From Tetrahymena elliotti 4EA (taxonomy: Eukaryota > Ciliophora > Oligohymenophorea > Hymenostomatida > Tetrahymenidae): a DNA stretch of 64,000 nt. The notes beneath the pieces were generated by a model, which worked only from the letters and a program-made list of their open reading frames with translations, searched no databases and had not been told where the DNA came from. The stretch is from assembly GCA_000231825.2 (NCBI GenBank), contig JH720384.1, positions 124,001-188,000 on the forward strand. Reading direction: 5' to 3'. The stretch's first letter is position 1. Each line of letters begins with the position of its first letter. Below are positions 12,637 through 24,591 of this stretch, in pieces. The translations under genes and the position numbers were made by a program.

Positions 12637-13149
12637 CTGATTGATGATTGATTCTTGATCACTCATTTTATATTAATAATAAGTTTAAATTATCTATGAT
12701 AACAATAATAAAATAAAAAAGATTAACACCATTAATCTTTTGTGTGCGTTTATTTGGCTTTAAAGATAAATAAAACCTTGAACTTATCCTATTAAATTTT
12801 TCAGAATTTAATATTTTTTATCTCATAAATAAGTTTAATAAAAAATACCTTTTTTGATACACTTTTGACAAAAATTTGTTCTCTATATATTTAATTTATT
12901 TTACTAAAAAAAAATTCTTGATATTGATAATATTACTCAAAAAAATATAAATAAAAGTCATCTTTTTAAATTCACAAAAATTTAATTGAGTTTTTACTTT
13001 CTTCTCTTATTTGTTTTAATTGTTGAGTTTTTGTAATTTTTTTTCCCTAGATTTATTTAATAAAGAGTTTAATAAAAAATTATATTTGATCAATCAAAAA
13101 ATCAAAAAGATAATCAGAATCAATTTGAATTAAACAAGCGGGATAAGAG
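12637..13149. other. Intergenic spacer
   Basis: 513 bp between two plus-strand loci. It is AT-rich, opening with a TGATTGATGATTGATT simple repeat just after the TPR stop. No coding or RNA feature is visible. Confidence 0.5.
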
Positions 13150-14979
13150 ATGAATTTTTAAAAAATGTTCTGTATCTTTCTATTCCTTGCATACATACAA
13201 GGATAAGATTTTATAAAATCAAAATATACAGCTATTGATTGATTCCATTCTAATGAAGCTACTTACTACAGTGTTGATAAAAAATATGGTATTAATGAGA
13301 AAGAAAGAGTTGAAAATAGGCTAATGAAATTCGTGAATAGTTTCAATAAACGAAAAGTGTACTCTAAAATGTTGAGGTTCTTCAATCAACTGAACATTAC
13401 AGTATTTTTATAGATAAATTAGACAAATAAATCTATCTTGCTATCAGAGGAACTGTACCATCAAATGGTTGAGATTTATTTAATGATGCCTACATGTTTT
13501 TTAACTCAAATCCCTAGAGAATCAAAGAAATATATGAATTCATGAAATGATAAACAAGTGAATTATATGAAGGTTTTGCTATAAATTTATCAGGGCATCA
13601 ATAGGTGGAAGCTTAGCCTTATTTGCTCGTGCTGATAATTCTTGGTTTAATCATTGTGGAGTCCATAATCCTTATTTAGATGATAATATTATCAAAAAAT
13701 TGAACCCAATTTTTGATTAAAATGGGATGAAAACTAAAGTTCTTATTAAGGAGACTTTGAATGATTTTGTTAGCTAACATTACCCTACATTAAAATTAAA
13801 TGTTCCTTTTAGCACATTTGATATTCCTTCAAATGTGAAGGAATTGAGTAAACATAATTCATTAACCTTATTTGCTAAAGTTTTTTTAGAAGGTGGCTCA
13901 GAAATTAACTTTGACTACCTTATCATTTATATTCACAATTTCTTCGTTTTGTGAAGTTTTGTAAAGAAAAAATAGAAGAATATATCAATTTAATTTCTTC
14001 ATGTTAGGATAATTAATATTATAGCTTTTCTTCTTTAAGTTGTATAGTCTGTCCTGCTTCATAAGCATGTAGAAATAACTCTTTAGGTCCTTATAACTGC
14101 CCTCCTTCTAAAATATCTACTAGTTGTGGTGAATGTGTCTCTTATTCTCCAGGTTCTTACTCTTCAGAAATTCGAAAAAATATATGTTTTTAATGTCCTA
14201 CTGGAAATAAATGCTCTGATGGAGTAAAAACCCAATGCCCACCTGGTTAATACAACAGTTTTATTAATGATGATAAATACTACTCTTGTCGTCCTGGCTA
14301 CTATTAAGTAGATAGTTGTTCTACAAATTGTATTCCTTGTCCTGAAGGATACTATCGCTGAAATACAACTGATGGTCCTATTCCTTGTCCTCCAGGAAGA
14401 TTTAACTCAAATGGAAAGCAAACTGCATGCTAGTATAGTCTTGATGGATACTATTAGACAGAAAGTGGTTCTAAAAAGTGCATTGGCTGTCCTGTAGGAT
14501 ATTATTGTTCAACAAAAACTGATGCACCAATTGTTTGTCCTCCAGGATAATATAATCCACAAGAAACAAGAACTAGTCGTAGGGATTGCTATTCTGGATT
14601 CTATCAGACTAAAAGTGCTGCTATTGATTGTATTGGCTGCCCTGAGGGACATTGTTGTCCAACCACATCCGAACCACCTATTTCCTATCTTCTAGGAAGA
14701 ACTAACCCATAGATAAATAGGACTGAATGCTTTGATTGCAATGCTGGATACTACCAAACAGAAAGTAGTTCTACAAGTTGTATTGAGTGTCCTATAGGAA
14801 ATTATTGTCCTTCCACTACTTAAACTCCTATTCCTTGCCCTCCAGAAAAAAGGAATTCCCTTAAAAAGCAAATTGAATGCCTAGATTGTCTTCCTGGTGA
14901 CTATCAACCATCAAGTGGGTCTACAAGTTGTATGTAATGCCCTGATGGATCTAAATCAAATTAGGATAGAACTGGCTGA
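13150..14979 (+). pseudogene. Decayed secreted class-3-type lipase fused to cysteine-rich repeats
   Basis: The frame opens with a good signal peptide (MNFQKMFCIFLFLAYIQG). A lipase-3-like body follows: LAIRGT, DLFNDAYMFF, ELYEGF, then a nucleophile elbow ending GGSLALFARAD and a late loop with VHNPYLDD. After about residue 270 come six or so cysteine-rich modules of the C-x2-CP-x-GYY type (14030-14950), as in extracellular GCC2/GCC3- or furin-like repeats. The gene is broken. In-frame TGA occurs near 13240, 13470 and 13548 and in the repeats at about 14358. Frameshifts fall near 13350, 13595 and 13950. The one at 13595 lies exactly on the GHSxGG elbow, so the catalytic serine codon is lost. 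At least three of the TGAs stand where the family has tryptophan. When intact it would have been a secreted, probably digestive, lipase. No intact copy is in the window. Confidence 0.75.
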
Positions 14980-15814
14980 ATATAAAATAAGAATTATTTA
15001 TTTTTAGGATAAAATTCATTTCTTTTATTTAAAGATTAATGATAAACTAATAAATTCATAATTGAAATAATAAAAAAAAAAATTAAATTATGAAATAAAA
15101 ATAAAAAATTAATAATAGGTTTTATTAATTAATATAAATAAAACAATTTTAAAATAATACTACTAAGTAATTGTTATAAATAGAAAGGAATTTAATATCT
15201 CTTTTATCTTGAAAAAATTTTTCCGTTTTCATAAATAAAATAATTTAATTTTTCCAAACCTTTGCTTAAACCTTTCTAAGTAAATTAGGGTAGTTCATCT
15301 TTTTCGATAGAGGTTAGTTTTTTTTTGACAGATAAAAGTATTAACAAGCTACAAAACGTTTTCTAAATGTGTAGAAAAAAAGCTATTTAACTCGTTTTTC
15401 TTTTAAAAATTTATCTCTAAATGCTTGAAATCTTTTGATTGCTGAAATCATCACATCAGAATAAAATACATAAGCAACATAAAAAATATCTAAAATATTT
15501 TCCTGATATTTTAAAAATATGAGCAATTTGCTTTATTTAATTATTTTAATGTTAGTTTGTATCTTTTGTTTTTTTGAATCTATTATTTTTCTTCTTTTGA
15601 TTTTTTTTTTTAGGGACTTTTTTTCCAAATGATTATCTTAAATTTTAAGTTTTAATAGGTTAGATTACTTTATCAAACTCGTTTATTAAGGATCTATCTT
15701 TATTTATCTGCCTAACATTGTTGATTAATTTTGTTTTGATTTCTTCAAACATATTTTTGTAAATAGTACATTATTGTCATAAAATAACTTTACTCATTGA
15801 TTAATGGTAAAAAT
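14980..15814. other. Intergenic spacer, converging genes
   Basis: 835 bp between the end of the lipase pseudogene (+) and the stop of the next gene (-). It is T-rich with long poly-T runs near 15600. I see no convincing open frame, although the segment 15640-15790 is slightly less biased than its surroundings. Confidence 0.45.
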
Positions 15815-17338
15815 TCAAAGATTATTTAATTTGTTTTTCTTTTTGATATCTACAAAGCCACATCTTTTGAGCCATTTATTTCCATATTAATATAAATCAG
15901 CTACTGAGTCCCCATAATATTTATTCACTAACTCAATCTAGCTATGAGTTTTATTAGATTATTACATTTTTTTTTCAACATTATCAAGTGATGAATTTTA
16001 AAATTCCATTAAATGCTGCTATCTAATTAATTTAAAATCTTTTTAAGCTTCTTCATCAAAGAATTAAAATGTGTGGACAATCAATATTTGCTATGACTTG
16101 AAATTCAATCCATTTTTTCTATCATATTCATGTCCGAGCAAATAAATATCACTAGTTTATTTTACGGGGAAAATAAAACCATCAAAAGTTACTAATTCAG
16201 TGTTTAATTATATCGTCATTTTTTCAGGCAGATATCCCTATTACATAGCATAGAGATATTGTAAGGCCTCCTACAAAGTATTATTGAAATAATGGAATAT
16301 TGTTCTTGGATCACAGCATCCATTTTGCTAAACGTAGTCTTAAAAAATATAAGAATTAATAGCAACTAGTTCATAGAGTTCTGGAGAAAAACCCATCAAT
16401 CTGCTAGAATATTACAATTTTTCATAATTAGGGTAGTGATTTGTATACATAATTAATTAATTTGGATCTAAACTTTATACAATTTGCTAATACTTTTCTT
16501 CACAAAATGATTCTCTGAGCTCAAAATGTTTTTGAAATAGCAAATCTGAATGCTCTTATTTCAAAAATAGCTAAAATTAAATGACTATATTCCAGAGTTA
16601 CTGTAAATCTTCAACAAACTTTTATAAATTTTAGTCTCCAAGAGAATTTAGCATGTAAATGATACCTTTTATGTCATTTAGTTTTTATGGAAAGTAAGAA
16701 ATATCTACCTCAAGAAATTTATTATCTATTCTGTGAATAATTTTGTTAATATATCTTAAGCCTTTTTAATACTATTATAGCTTAGTTTCTTTTATATATT
16801 CATCTTTTTTAGATAAGTTCTTAAAATAATTAACATCCAAAATAACTTCTGAAAAAATGTAGAATTTCTTGTCATCCGTAAATAGCGATTGCGAATTCAA
16901 GTATTTATTTATCAAATATTCTGAGTATTTCTATTTATTTTTCTTTACACTTTCACTATTAATCTTACCATAGCAATCTAATTAACTATTATTGTTTTTA
17001 GTCTTTCTTTTCTTAAAATTATGATTGTTATGGTTTTGATCTGGTTGGAATATCTAAACAATTTCATTACGACAGTCTTAACTATGATTTTTCTCTCTCA
17101 AATTAGCGTTTTCTGAATATTCATTAAGACTAATTTTGTTTTCTTTGTCAAAGCTACTCAATGCGCTAAAAGATTACTGAAACTATTAATTGCGTATTTC
17201 ATCTGATGTTTAAACTGCTTCATTTTATTGATTGCTTAAACGAAAATTGCTAGAAATGCTGCTTGATTCATTTTATTCTTAACTTGTTGAGGATGACTAT
17301 TGACTGTTTGAGCTATCACTTCTTTAAAACCTATCCAT
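15815..17338 (-). CDS. Unknown ciliate family protein A2, 507 aa
   Basis: A single exon from ATG 17336-17338 to TGA 15815-15817. It is a paralogue of the genes at 9144-10646 and 22338-23837. The shared features come in the same order. A Ser/Gln/Asn-rich N-terminus (SSNSQQSSSTS) is followed by GLRYINKIIHRIDNKFLEVD. The PAS-like segment is MGFSPELYELV, then FPVKQTSDIYLLGHEYDRKNGL. The C-terminus is GNKWLKRCGFVDIKKK. The basic Lys-rich stretch around residues 140-165 could be a nuclear signal. The three copies differ greatly outside these blocks, so the duplications are old and all have kept open frames, suggesting each is functional. No enzyme motif is visible and the function is unknown. Confidence 0.75.
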
Positions 17339-18016
17339 TTTAAAACTTTTAAGGTTTACAAATCTTTGGGTAAAATCTATTGAAAATTAAATAATTATAT
17401 TAAGTTTATTCAATTTTTACATCAAATTTTAATCAAAGTAAATAAGAATGCTTACTCAATGCACAATAATCAAATTTTTATTATCTTTTAATTTCATTTT
17501 AATGAAAATATTTGTTTATTTTTAAATTAAAAAAGAAGAAAAAATAAATCAGATCAAACAAGTTAAATAAAATTTGACTATTATTATCTTTGTAATGTTA
17601 AATAAACAAAAATAGTCCTATGCTGATAGGCAATATTACTTACAACTTTCATGTTAAATTTAATAAATGCATCATCAATATTTTTATATATATTTTTTAG
17701 CTTAATTTACAAGAGGAGGAGGAGCATATGCTTTTCAAAAATAGAACAAATTAAATATTTAAAACATATAGATTAGATTTTAATTAATTTTTGCTTTAAA
17801 CTTTTCAAGAAGTTTAATTTATTTTAACTATAAGATTCTTTTTAAAGTAAAAAGTAAAAATTATCACCTTTATTAGTTGGTAAAAGCATGAAAAATATTT
17901 TGATGGTTGTTGTTATAGCTTATTGATAATAAACTATGGATTTTTTAATGTTTAAGAGAGAAGAAATAAAGAAGTTTTATTGATTTTGGCTTTAAAATTC
18001 CTATTATTTATATAAA
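17339..18016. other. Intergenic spacer
   Basis: About 680 bp of AT-rich sequence upstream of the A2 gene. A purine-rich GGAGGAGGAG run near 17710 is the only local departure from the bias. No open frame is supported. Confidence 0.45.
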
Positions 18017-18170
18017 AAATATTTTAATATAATTAGACTAGCTCAGTATTGAATGTAGAACTCTCAAGAATAATCTTTTTTTGATATTCCTACATGGGTT
18101 CATTTTCAATAAGTGTCCAAAAAACTTAATAAAGATTCTTTATATAAATTAAAATCAAGCATTTTTTCTA
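18017..18170 (-). pseudogene. Broken duplicate of the 3' end of the DUF229-like gene
   Basis: This stretch is clearly homologous to 18285-18440, the last ~40 codons plus 3' flank of the adjacent gene at 18317-20518. The block GGAATATCAAAAAAAGATT is shared apart from one base, in the same order and orientation. Here two cysteine codons of the parent have become TGA, so it cannot encode the tail. No 5' part of a second gene is visible. It looks like a truncated tandem duplication, or the leftover of a deleted second copy. It lies about 150 bp past the stop of the intact gene. Confidence 0.75.
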
Positions 18171-18316
18171 AATGAAGATGAAAATACAAAAAAAAAACAA
18201 ATTTCTCAAACAATAAATGAAACAAATCTTAATTAAAATAGAATGAATAAATTAGCATTAATTATGACCTACCCAACTTAAGTTTTTAAAAATATTTTAA
18301 TATTTTTTGACTTAGC

Positions 18317-20518
18317 TCAGTATTGAACAGAGTACTCACAAGAACAATCTTTTTTTGATATCCCTACATCGGTGCATTGGCTATAAGTGTTTAAAGAACT
18401 TAATAAGGATTCTTCATATTAATTAAAATTAGTTCCATTAGCCAAATTTTTTAAAGTAAAATGCAAATTTCTGATAGTAATGAGCTTTTAGGAATTTTCT
18501 ATTAAATTCTTTCTTAACTTTGAATCAATAGTACTTGGTATTCTCATTAAAAGGAAAGGTAATTTTTTAGATATATGTTCTGCTTAAAGGGAAAGGAGTG
18601 AATAAACAGTTTTCTAATTTGGTTATGCTTAAGAACTCATTAATATGATCATAGTGTTTTAGAGTAATTTTTCATTATTTTCTAAAAATTAAGATAAATC
18701 TTCATCTATGTTTTTTACGATTTGACCTGTTCTTTCTCTTCCTTCAGCAAACTCCAACATAAAGAATTTTTTATTTTAATCATATCTTTCTAAGAAGCTT
18801 TTAGTATAATTTAAGGAATAACTATGAATCTATTCTCCATATAAGCATCTATTAAATAGAGATTCAGAACCTTTCATCCATCTAAAAGCCTGCTAAGGAT
18901 CTTCAAAATTAGGATCACAACCAAAGGTTGGTGAAGAATCGTGATCTTTAATTAGAGGTTTAATGAATTTATTTATCTCACTCTACTCCTTTAGTGAAGA
19001 TGAAGAACAAAAAGTATTAGAATAGCCTGTCACATATCCTTCATTCTTAAAGAAATCATATAAAGAATCAATAGTACCTTCGCTTTCATTAAAATTAGCT
19101 TAACCATAAAATAATTGTAAAGATTAAATATCCTTCTTAAAGTTAAATGCATTGTATCTCATATATTCTACTGAAGAATAATTGTTCTAAGTTTGACTTA
19201 ATATTTCTAGTTAGCTAAGACTGCTATTCTATGATGTGTTATTATTGTTGAACTTTTTAAACCATTCAATAGTTTTAGGTAGCTTAGCATGCATTTAAAT
19301 TCTACTAACTCCATTAACATTAATTAATAAAATGTTATCTACTAAAGATTTTGTTGTTTTATTATTACTTTTTTCTTTCCTTTCTTCAGAAAGAGTTTTG
19401 TTTCTATTGACTTAGATGTGGTATCTAAAATTATATCTATCTAGAATTACTTCATGTCCTTTTAAATGAGCTTCTTTGACATCATCAAATCCTTTCAAAT
19501 GTTTCAATACCTATGATTAGTAGTTATAATTGTCTTCAATCTAAAATGGATATGCTATATATCTATGATTTTCAATGCTGTTATTAAACAAATCAAATTT
19601 TTTTTCTTAGTAATTAATGCTTTAGCAATCATATTGAGGAAATTACTTCTATAAATTAAAAAGAAAATCCAGAGAATAAAACCAACAAAAAGTAGGAGAT
19701 AATATTGAACAATATTCTTGGTCTTATACAGGTTCATATTTTTCAAACTCTTTAGAATTTGTGCTTTAATTGTACTATTAAATTTCTCCATTTATTCCCA
19801 TGTTCCAACCTTTACATTGAACTGAATTTTTCAGAAAAGTTGGTATTAAAATTAAAATGGCTGTAATAACGATACAGATAACAGTTAAAACTACATATTT
19901 GCATTTGTTTTTCAGCTTTCTCTTTAAAATAGGTCCTAAACCAATTTGCACAAACTGTAAAATAATTTAAAGTTAAGCAAAATTCACAAAACCTGCATAT
20001 TCTTTAGTGCTTATAGCACTTCCGAACATGTGATAAACTAAATATGAAAATACAACTAAGCCTGCATAAAAAAGTGATCTCTAATTAAATTCTAAGAATT
20101 TCAAAAACCATATTGTAATTATGACTGAATTGACAATTGATTGCAAAATCCAAAGATAAATTCTCTTTTCAAAGAATAATTCCTCGCATTCGCTATCTAA
20201 GACATAAATGCATTTCTAAGAAATGAACATTTGATTGCACACTATAAGAAGGAGGCCTAAAATATTAACCAAAACCCAGCAAATAGTTTTTCTTCTTGAA
20301 GATCTATTTGAAGATTATAGAAGGTTGTCATCTTCTTTTGCCTCACTAATTTATGGCTAATTTTCTTAACTAAGCTCTTTTTCATCATGAGTTTCTATGG
20401 CTTTATTTAATTTATCCGCCTCTTCTGCCTCAGTTTATTGCTATGTCTATTGGATTAGTTCTATATCTCCGCTGTCTTAGACAACAGATGTTTTTAGAAT
20501 TTCATATGGCTAACTCAT
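18317..20518 (-). CDS. DUF229/sulfatase-like membrane protein, 733 aa
   Basis: A single exon from ATG 20516-20518 to TGA 18317-18319. Residues 1-85 are acidic and Gln-rich. About four membrane helices follow at roughly 87-110, 130-150, 160-180 and 230-250. A large domain then starts at LLINVNGVSR and continues with LPKTIEWF, an MRYNAF segment, a DSLYDFFKNEGYVTGY segment, CLYGEQIHSYSLNYTKSFLERYD and KKLPFLLMRIPS. The order matches the DUF229 family (alkaline-phosphatase/sulfatase superfamily), found in many copies in ciliates. In that family the first motif is normally D-S-x-S-R. Here it is N-G-V-S-R, so the metal-binding Asp appears lost. The C-terminus has a Cys cluster (TDVGISKKDCSCEY). The large domain is probably extracellular or luminal. 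Family assignment is moderately sure; lack of activity is an inference. Confidence 0.7.
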
Positions 20519-22337
20519 TTATAATATTTTTATCAAATTTAATTTTTTTAAATACAAATTTTGTTTAACAGTAATTACAAAATTAATTTTGAGATGTTTA
20601 TGATATTTTATCAAAGTAAATGAAAGAAGTAAGTCTAATAAATATTAATTTTTTAGTCTTTTAGCCTATCAGATTTTCATTCCATAATATCATCATTTTC
20701 ATCAATATAATCTAAGTATAATTTAATTGATTTTTAAAATAAATAATAATATTATTAAAGCTTCAATCTGCAAGCAAATTATCTAAATTCAAATGTTTTC
20801 TTAGCAAATAAGCATGAAATCAAAAATCTATGAGAATAATTCAAAGTATATCAAAGTTTAGCCTGTTTTGGTATTTTTTTAAAAGTTGAGCAATTAAATA
20901 ATTTTTTGGTAATTTTTTAAATATTTTGCTAATTAAAATATTATGAAAAAATAGATATATGTAGGGTATTGATTTTTATCCTCTTGAGAAATACTTTAAA
21001 ATTAAAGCCGATTTAATAAATTTAATTTTAATTGAAATTAGATTCTGGGTTTTTTTTTTTTTATTAATTTTATAATTTAAGTGAAATATGAATAAAAAAA
21101 TATAGATTTCTTCAAAGAAAAAATAAATTTTTGATAAAAAATTTTTTTAATATAATAGGATATAAAACTATTATTTTTCATTAAACACTAAGAATCTTTT
21201 CTTTTTATTTTACTATCTTTTAACTAGCAACTGGGTCAATTAAAAAATTTATTTGCCATCATTTTATTATTTTAGAAAAAATAATATGTTTTACTATTCA
21301 ATTTAACTAAAGGTTTAGTATGAAATAGTTTATACTTCCTTCTAATTCATTTAAAAATGAAATCATCTATCTATTTTGGTTATTTGTTTACTTAAATTGC
21401 TTAAATAGAATAATTTTTAAAAAAAAGTTTTACAGATTGTAACACTGAATAGAAATGAGGAAATTCAATTAACACATTTTTTAATTAAAAGAATGACAAA
21501 TTTGATTTAATTTACTTCTATTATTTTAAATATTTTTTGAATATCCCCTTAACAATATTTTATAAATTTAAAAATAACATTTGTTGAATAAAAAAAACTA
21601 ATTTATTTCTATTATGAGTCAGGTGAAGTTGATTCAATATTCATAATTTTTATTTTAAATTTCCTTCTTTTAGATTTAAGATATAAGTAAGCTCTTCAAA
21701 AATTGAGTAGCCTCATGACTTTTATGAAAGGATTTCTTTTAAAAGTGTTAAGTTTTAGATAAAATTTAAAATTAAAGTAAACAAAAAATGTTTATTTGAA
21801 CTAAAATTATTATTAAAAAGGATAAAATTAATAAATTTGAGGATATGGTTTAGCTTTTCACAGATAGGAGTGGCTATCTAATTTTTATTATATTTTTTTT
21901 TCTTTAAAATTTACTTTATAAACAAAAACATACATTAACAATAATATCATTATTTCCTTAGTAAGTAACCTCAGGATTTTTATATAATAATTTCTTTTAA
22001 AAATGTTAAGATTTAAATAAAGTATAAAGTGTTAATAAATTTGTATTTGAACTAATAGAATAATTTAAAAAGATTGAATTTATAATTATAAATTTGGGTA
22101 TTTGGTTGAGTATAATATAGTAAGTATTGGTTAATTGAATAATTAATTTCTATCTCTTCTTGGCTGTTTATTTAAGATTAAGAAAGACTCCAAAATAAAT
22201 TTATTTTTTAAGATATTTTTTTGGAATGTAATAGGTAAATTATTATTTTATTTAGTTGTGAAAATATTTTTTATATTTTCATGTTTAAATTAAAATTATA
22301 TTTAGTTTATGTCACTATTATCTGATTAGATTACGAA
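20519..22337. other. Long intergenic spacer with a diverged direct repeat
   Basis: 1.8 kb without a supported gene. Two diverged direct copies of a ~150-bp segment can be matched at about 21655-21850 and 21945-22110. Both contain 'cctca-gactttta', then 'tttcttttaaaa-tgttaag', then a stretch ending 'atttgaact'. The rest is homopolymeric A/T. No RNA or transposase signature is seen. Confidence 0.4.
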
Positions 22338-23837
22338 TCAAGAATCTAAATTTAATGAATCAGTTGATTTTTAGGAGTAGTTAGTATTTGAAATATTTTA
22401 TATATTTCCCTTTTTCTTTTTTTTTGGAATATCAACAAAACCGCATCGTTTAAACCATTTACTACCTTTTTAGGTTAAATCTTCTTCCTAATTTTCATAA
22501 TATTCTTTAAAAAATTAAGTATTTTTATAAGAGCAATCTTAAGAGTAAAAGATTTGATCAATAAAATCAGGATTATGTCTTCCTAAAAGTTATTCTTATC
22601 GAAACTATAAGAATTAATTATATACAAGTTGATCTTTAAACTTAAACTCATACACATTTAATATATCTTTAAATTTGAATTCTAAATTGTTTTATTTATC
22701 ATATTCTTCATCTAATATATATCTTGATATATTTAGCTCCCCAACAAAATTAAACCCATCACATGTAGCTATTTCTAATTCTTAGTAATGGTTTTTAGTT
22801 GCTTAAATACTTGTTTAAGGAGGAGCATTCAAATATCTAATTGCTCCTTCCATACAGGTATCTATTCTTTTAGCCATTTAAAATATATCGAAATATCCAT
22901 GCTACGAGATCTAGTTTTAGAATGTGTAAGAGTCTTAAGACAAGACAGAATATAATGAAGGAGAATATCCACATACATCACTATCTATATTTTGTTTTTC
23001 ATAATTTACAGAAAGTCTCGAATAAAGTAGGAGTTTGTTTCCATCTAATTTAGATGTTATTTTTTAAAAGCACCTTTAGGCATCCTCTTTTCTTCTCTCT
23101 CTATGTTACTTAAATAAAGGGTTTTGTATTTATTCATGTATTAACTTTTAAGTTCTTTCTATAGAAATTTGAAATGATTATAGCTTTGAAATATAACTGA
23201 GAAGATTTGCATTTCCCAAGCTTTTAAGATAGTCTATAAAGTAGTTCATTTGATACTCTTTTTATTCTTGATTTTACATGTTAAGTTCTATGAATTTATT
23301 ATCAAGTCTGTGTTCTACTTTATTAATAAAACGAAGTCCCTAATAAATATGTATTTGTTGGTTTTGGAGAAAATATTCTTCCTTGTTGTCAATGTTTTTT
23401 AAAATTTCTAGATCTATTACCTGATCTAGAAACAGATAGAAGTTTTTTTACATCGACAATTATTAAGCTAATGAATTTATTTATTTATTTTTTCGAAATA
23501 ATACCTCTTAATATTTAAGACCTTTTTATTTCTAGTTTTTCTTTTTTTTACAAGCAACTTGCTAATCAAGATAAGGAGTGCTACTATGGATATTCTCTTT
23601 TTATTCATTTCCTTTTTAATCTATTTAATTCAAACATTCTTATTGAATATTTTAGATTTCCTAAGCGCTTTCGAATAAGTTATTTTACCTCTCTATTTAA
23701 TAGCTTGTGTTGAAGTCTTAACTGTCTTTTATCTTCAAAAATTCTATTTAATCATCATTCACACTGGATATGAATATGGAGTTTTTTTAAATAAAACTAT
23801 CTTAATCTCCCGATGTATTTACAAGATATTCAGCCAT
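22338..23837 (-). CDS. Unknown ciliate family protein A3, 499 aa
   Basis: A single exon from ATG 23835-23837 to TGA 22338-22340. It is the third member of the family at 9144-10646 and 15815-17338. It has GLRFINKVEHRLDNKFIELN, the PAS-like piece VCGYSPSLYSVL, EEYDKQNNLEFKF, and the C-terminal GSKWFKRCGFVDIPKKK followed by a Ser/Asn tail 22 residues longer than in A2. The N-terminal 120 residues are acidic and Gln-rich and do not align with the others. All three members have the same orientation and similar length (499-507) and lie about 6.6 kb apart, each time with an unrelated gene between. No catalytic motif is visible; the role is unknown. Confidence 0.72.
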
Positions 23838-24591
23838 GTTTTAGTAACTTTATTATAATATTACCTAATCATCAATAATAAAACTTAAGTAATCATTTAT
23901 ATTGTAATTTTAATTTTAGCCATTCATTTAGTATTAGTGTTATTTAAAAAGCTTTGTTTATTAATGAGTTTTTTTTTACTTGACTTTTAAATGGCTAATC
24001 AATCAATAAAAGCAATCAAATTGTTTGTGTTGCAAAAAATATTGTTTCTTGAAAAATATTTACAAAAAATTATGATTTAAATTTAATCTTTTGAAATACA
24101 TTAATTTAGTAAAGAAAAAATAATCTGGTTTATTCTTTCTCATCTAAGATTAATTACTTCCTTTTTAGAAATTAATTTGTGATAAAAAATGAAATTCTTT
24201 AAAAGAAACAAAAAAAATTGCAATAATTTATCTTTTGATTTTATTTGAATTGAATTGCAGAGGGCGAACAAATTTGTTTATATATTGGTTTAAAATCAAT
24301 TAAAGATTAAATAAATTGTAGAAGTAAAAAGGATTTTTTAAATACCAATAAAATAATATTGATTAGTAAAAATATTTGGAGAGCTTTTAAATAAACAGAA
24401 TTTTGAACTAAATAAATAAAATATGAATTATATAAAAGAGTAATTTACAAAAGAATAATTTAAAAAGAAATTGTTACTATATTTTGAATTCATTCATTCA
24501 TTTTTTGTTAAGTATATTGCCAATTCTTGTAATATTTATAGTATTTTTAAACAGAAAAGGAGTAAGAAGATTGATATATGCTTATTTACAA
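23838..24591. other. Intergenic spacer
   Basis: 754 bp between two minus-strand genes. It is AT-rich and I see no coding frame or structured RNA. It must hold the promoter of the A3 gene and the 3' UTR of the next gene. Confidence 0.5.
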
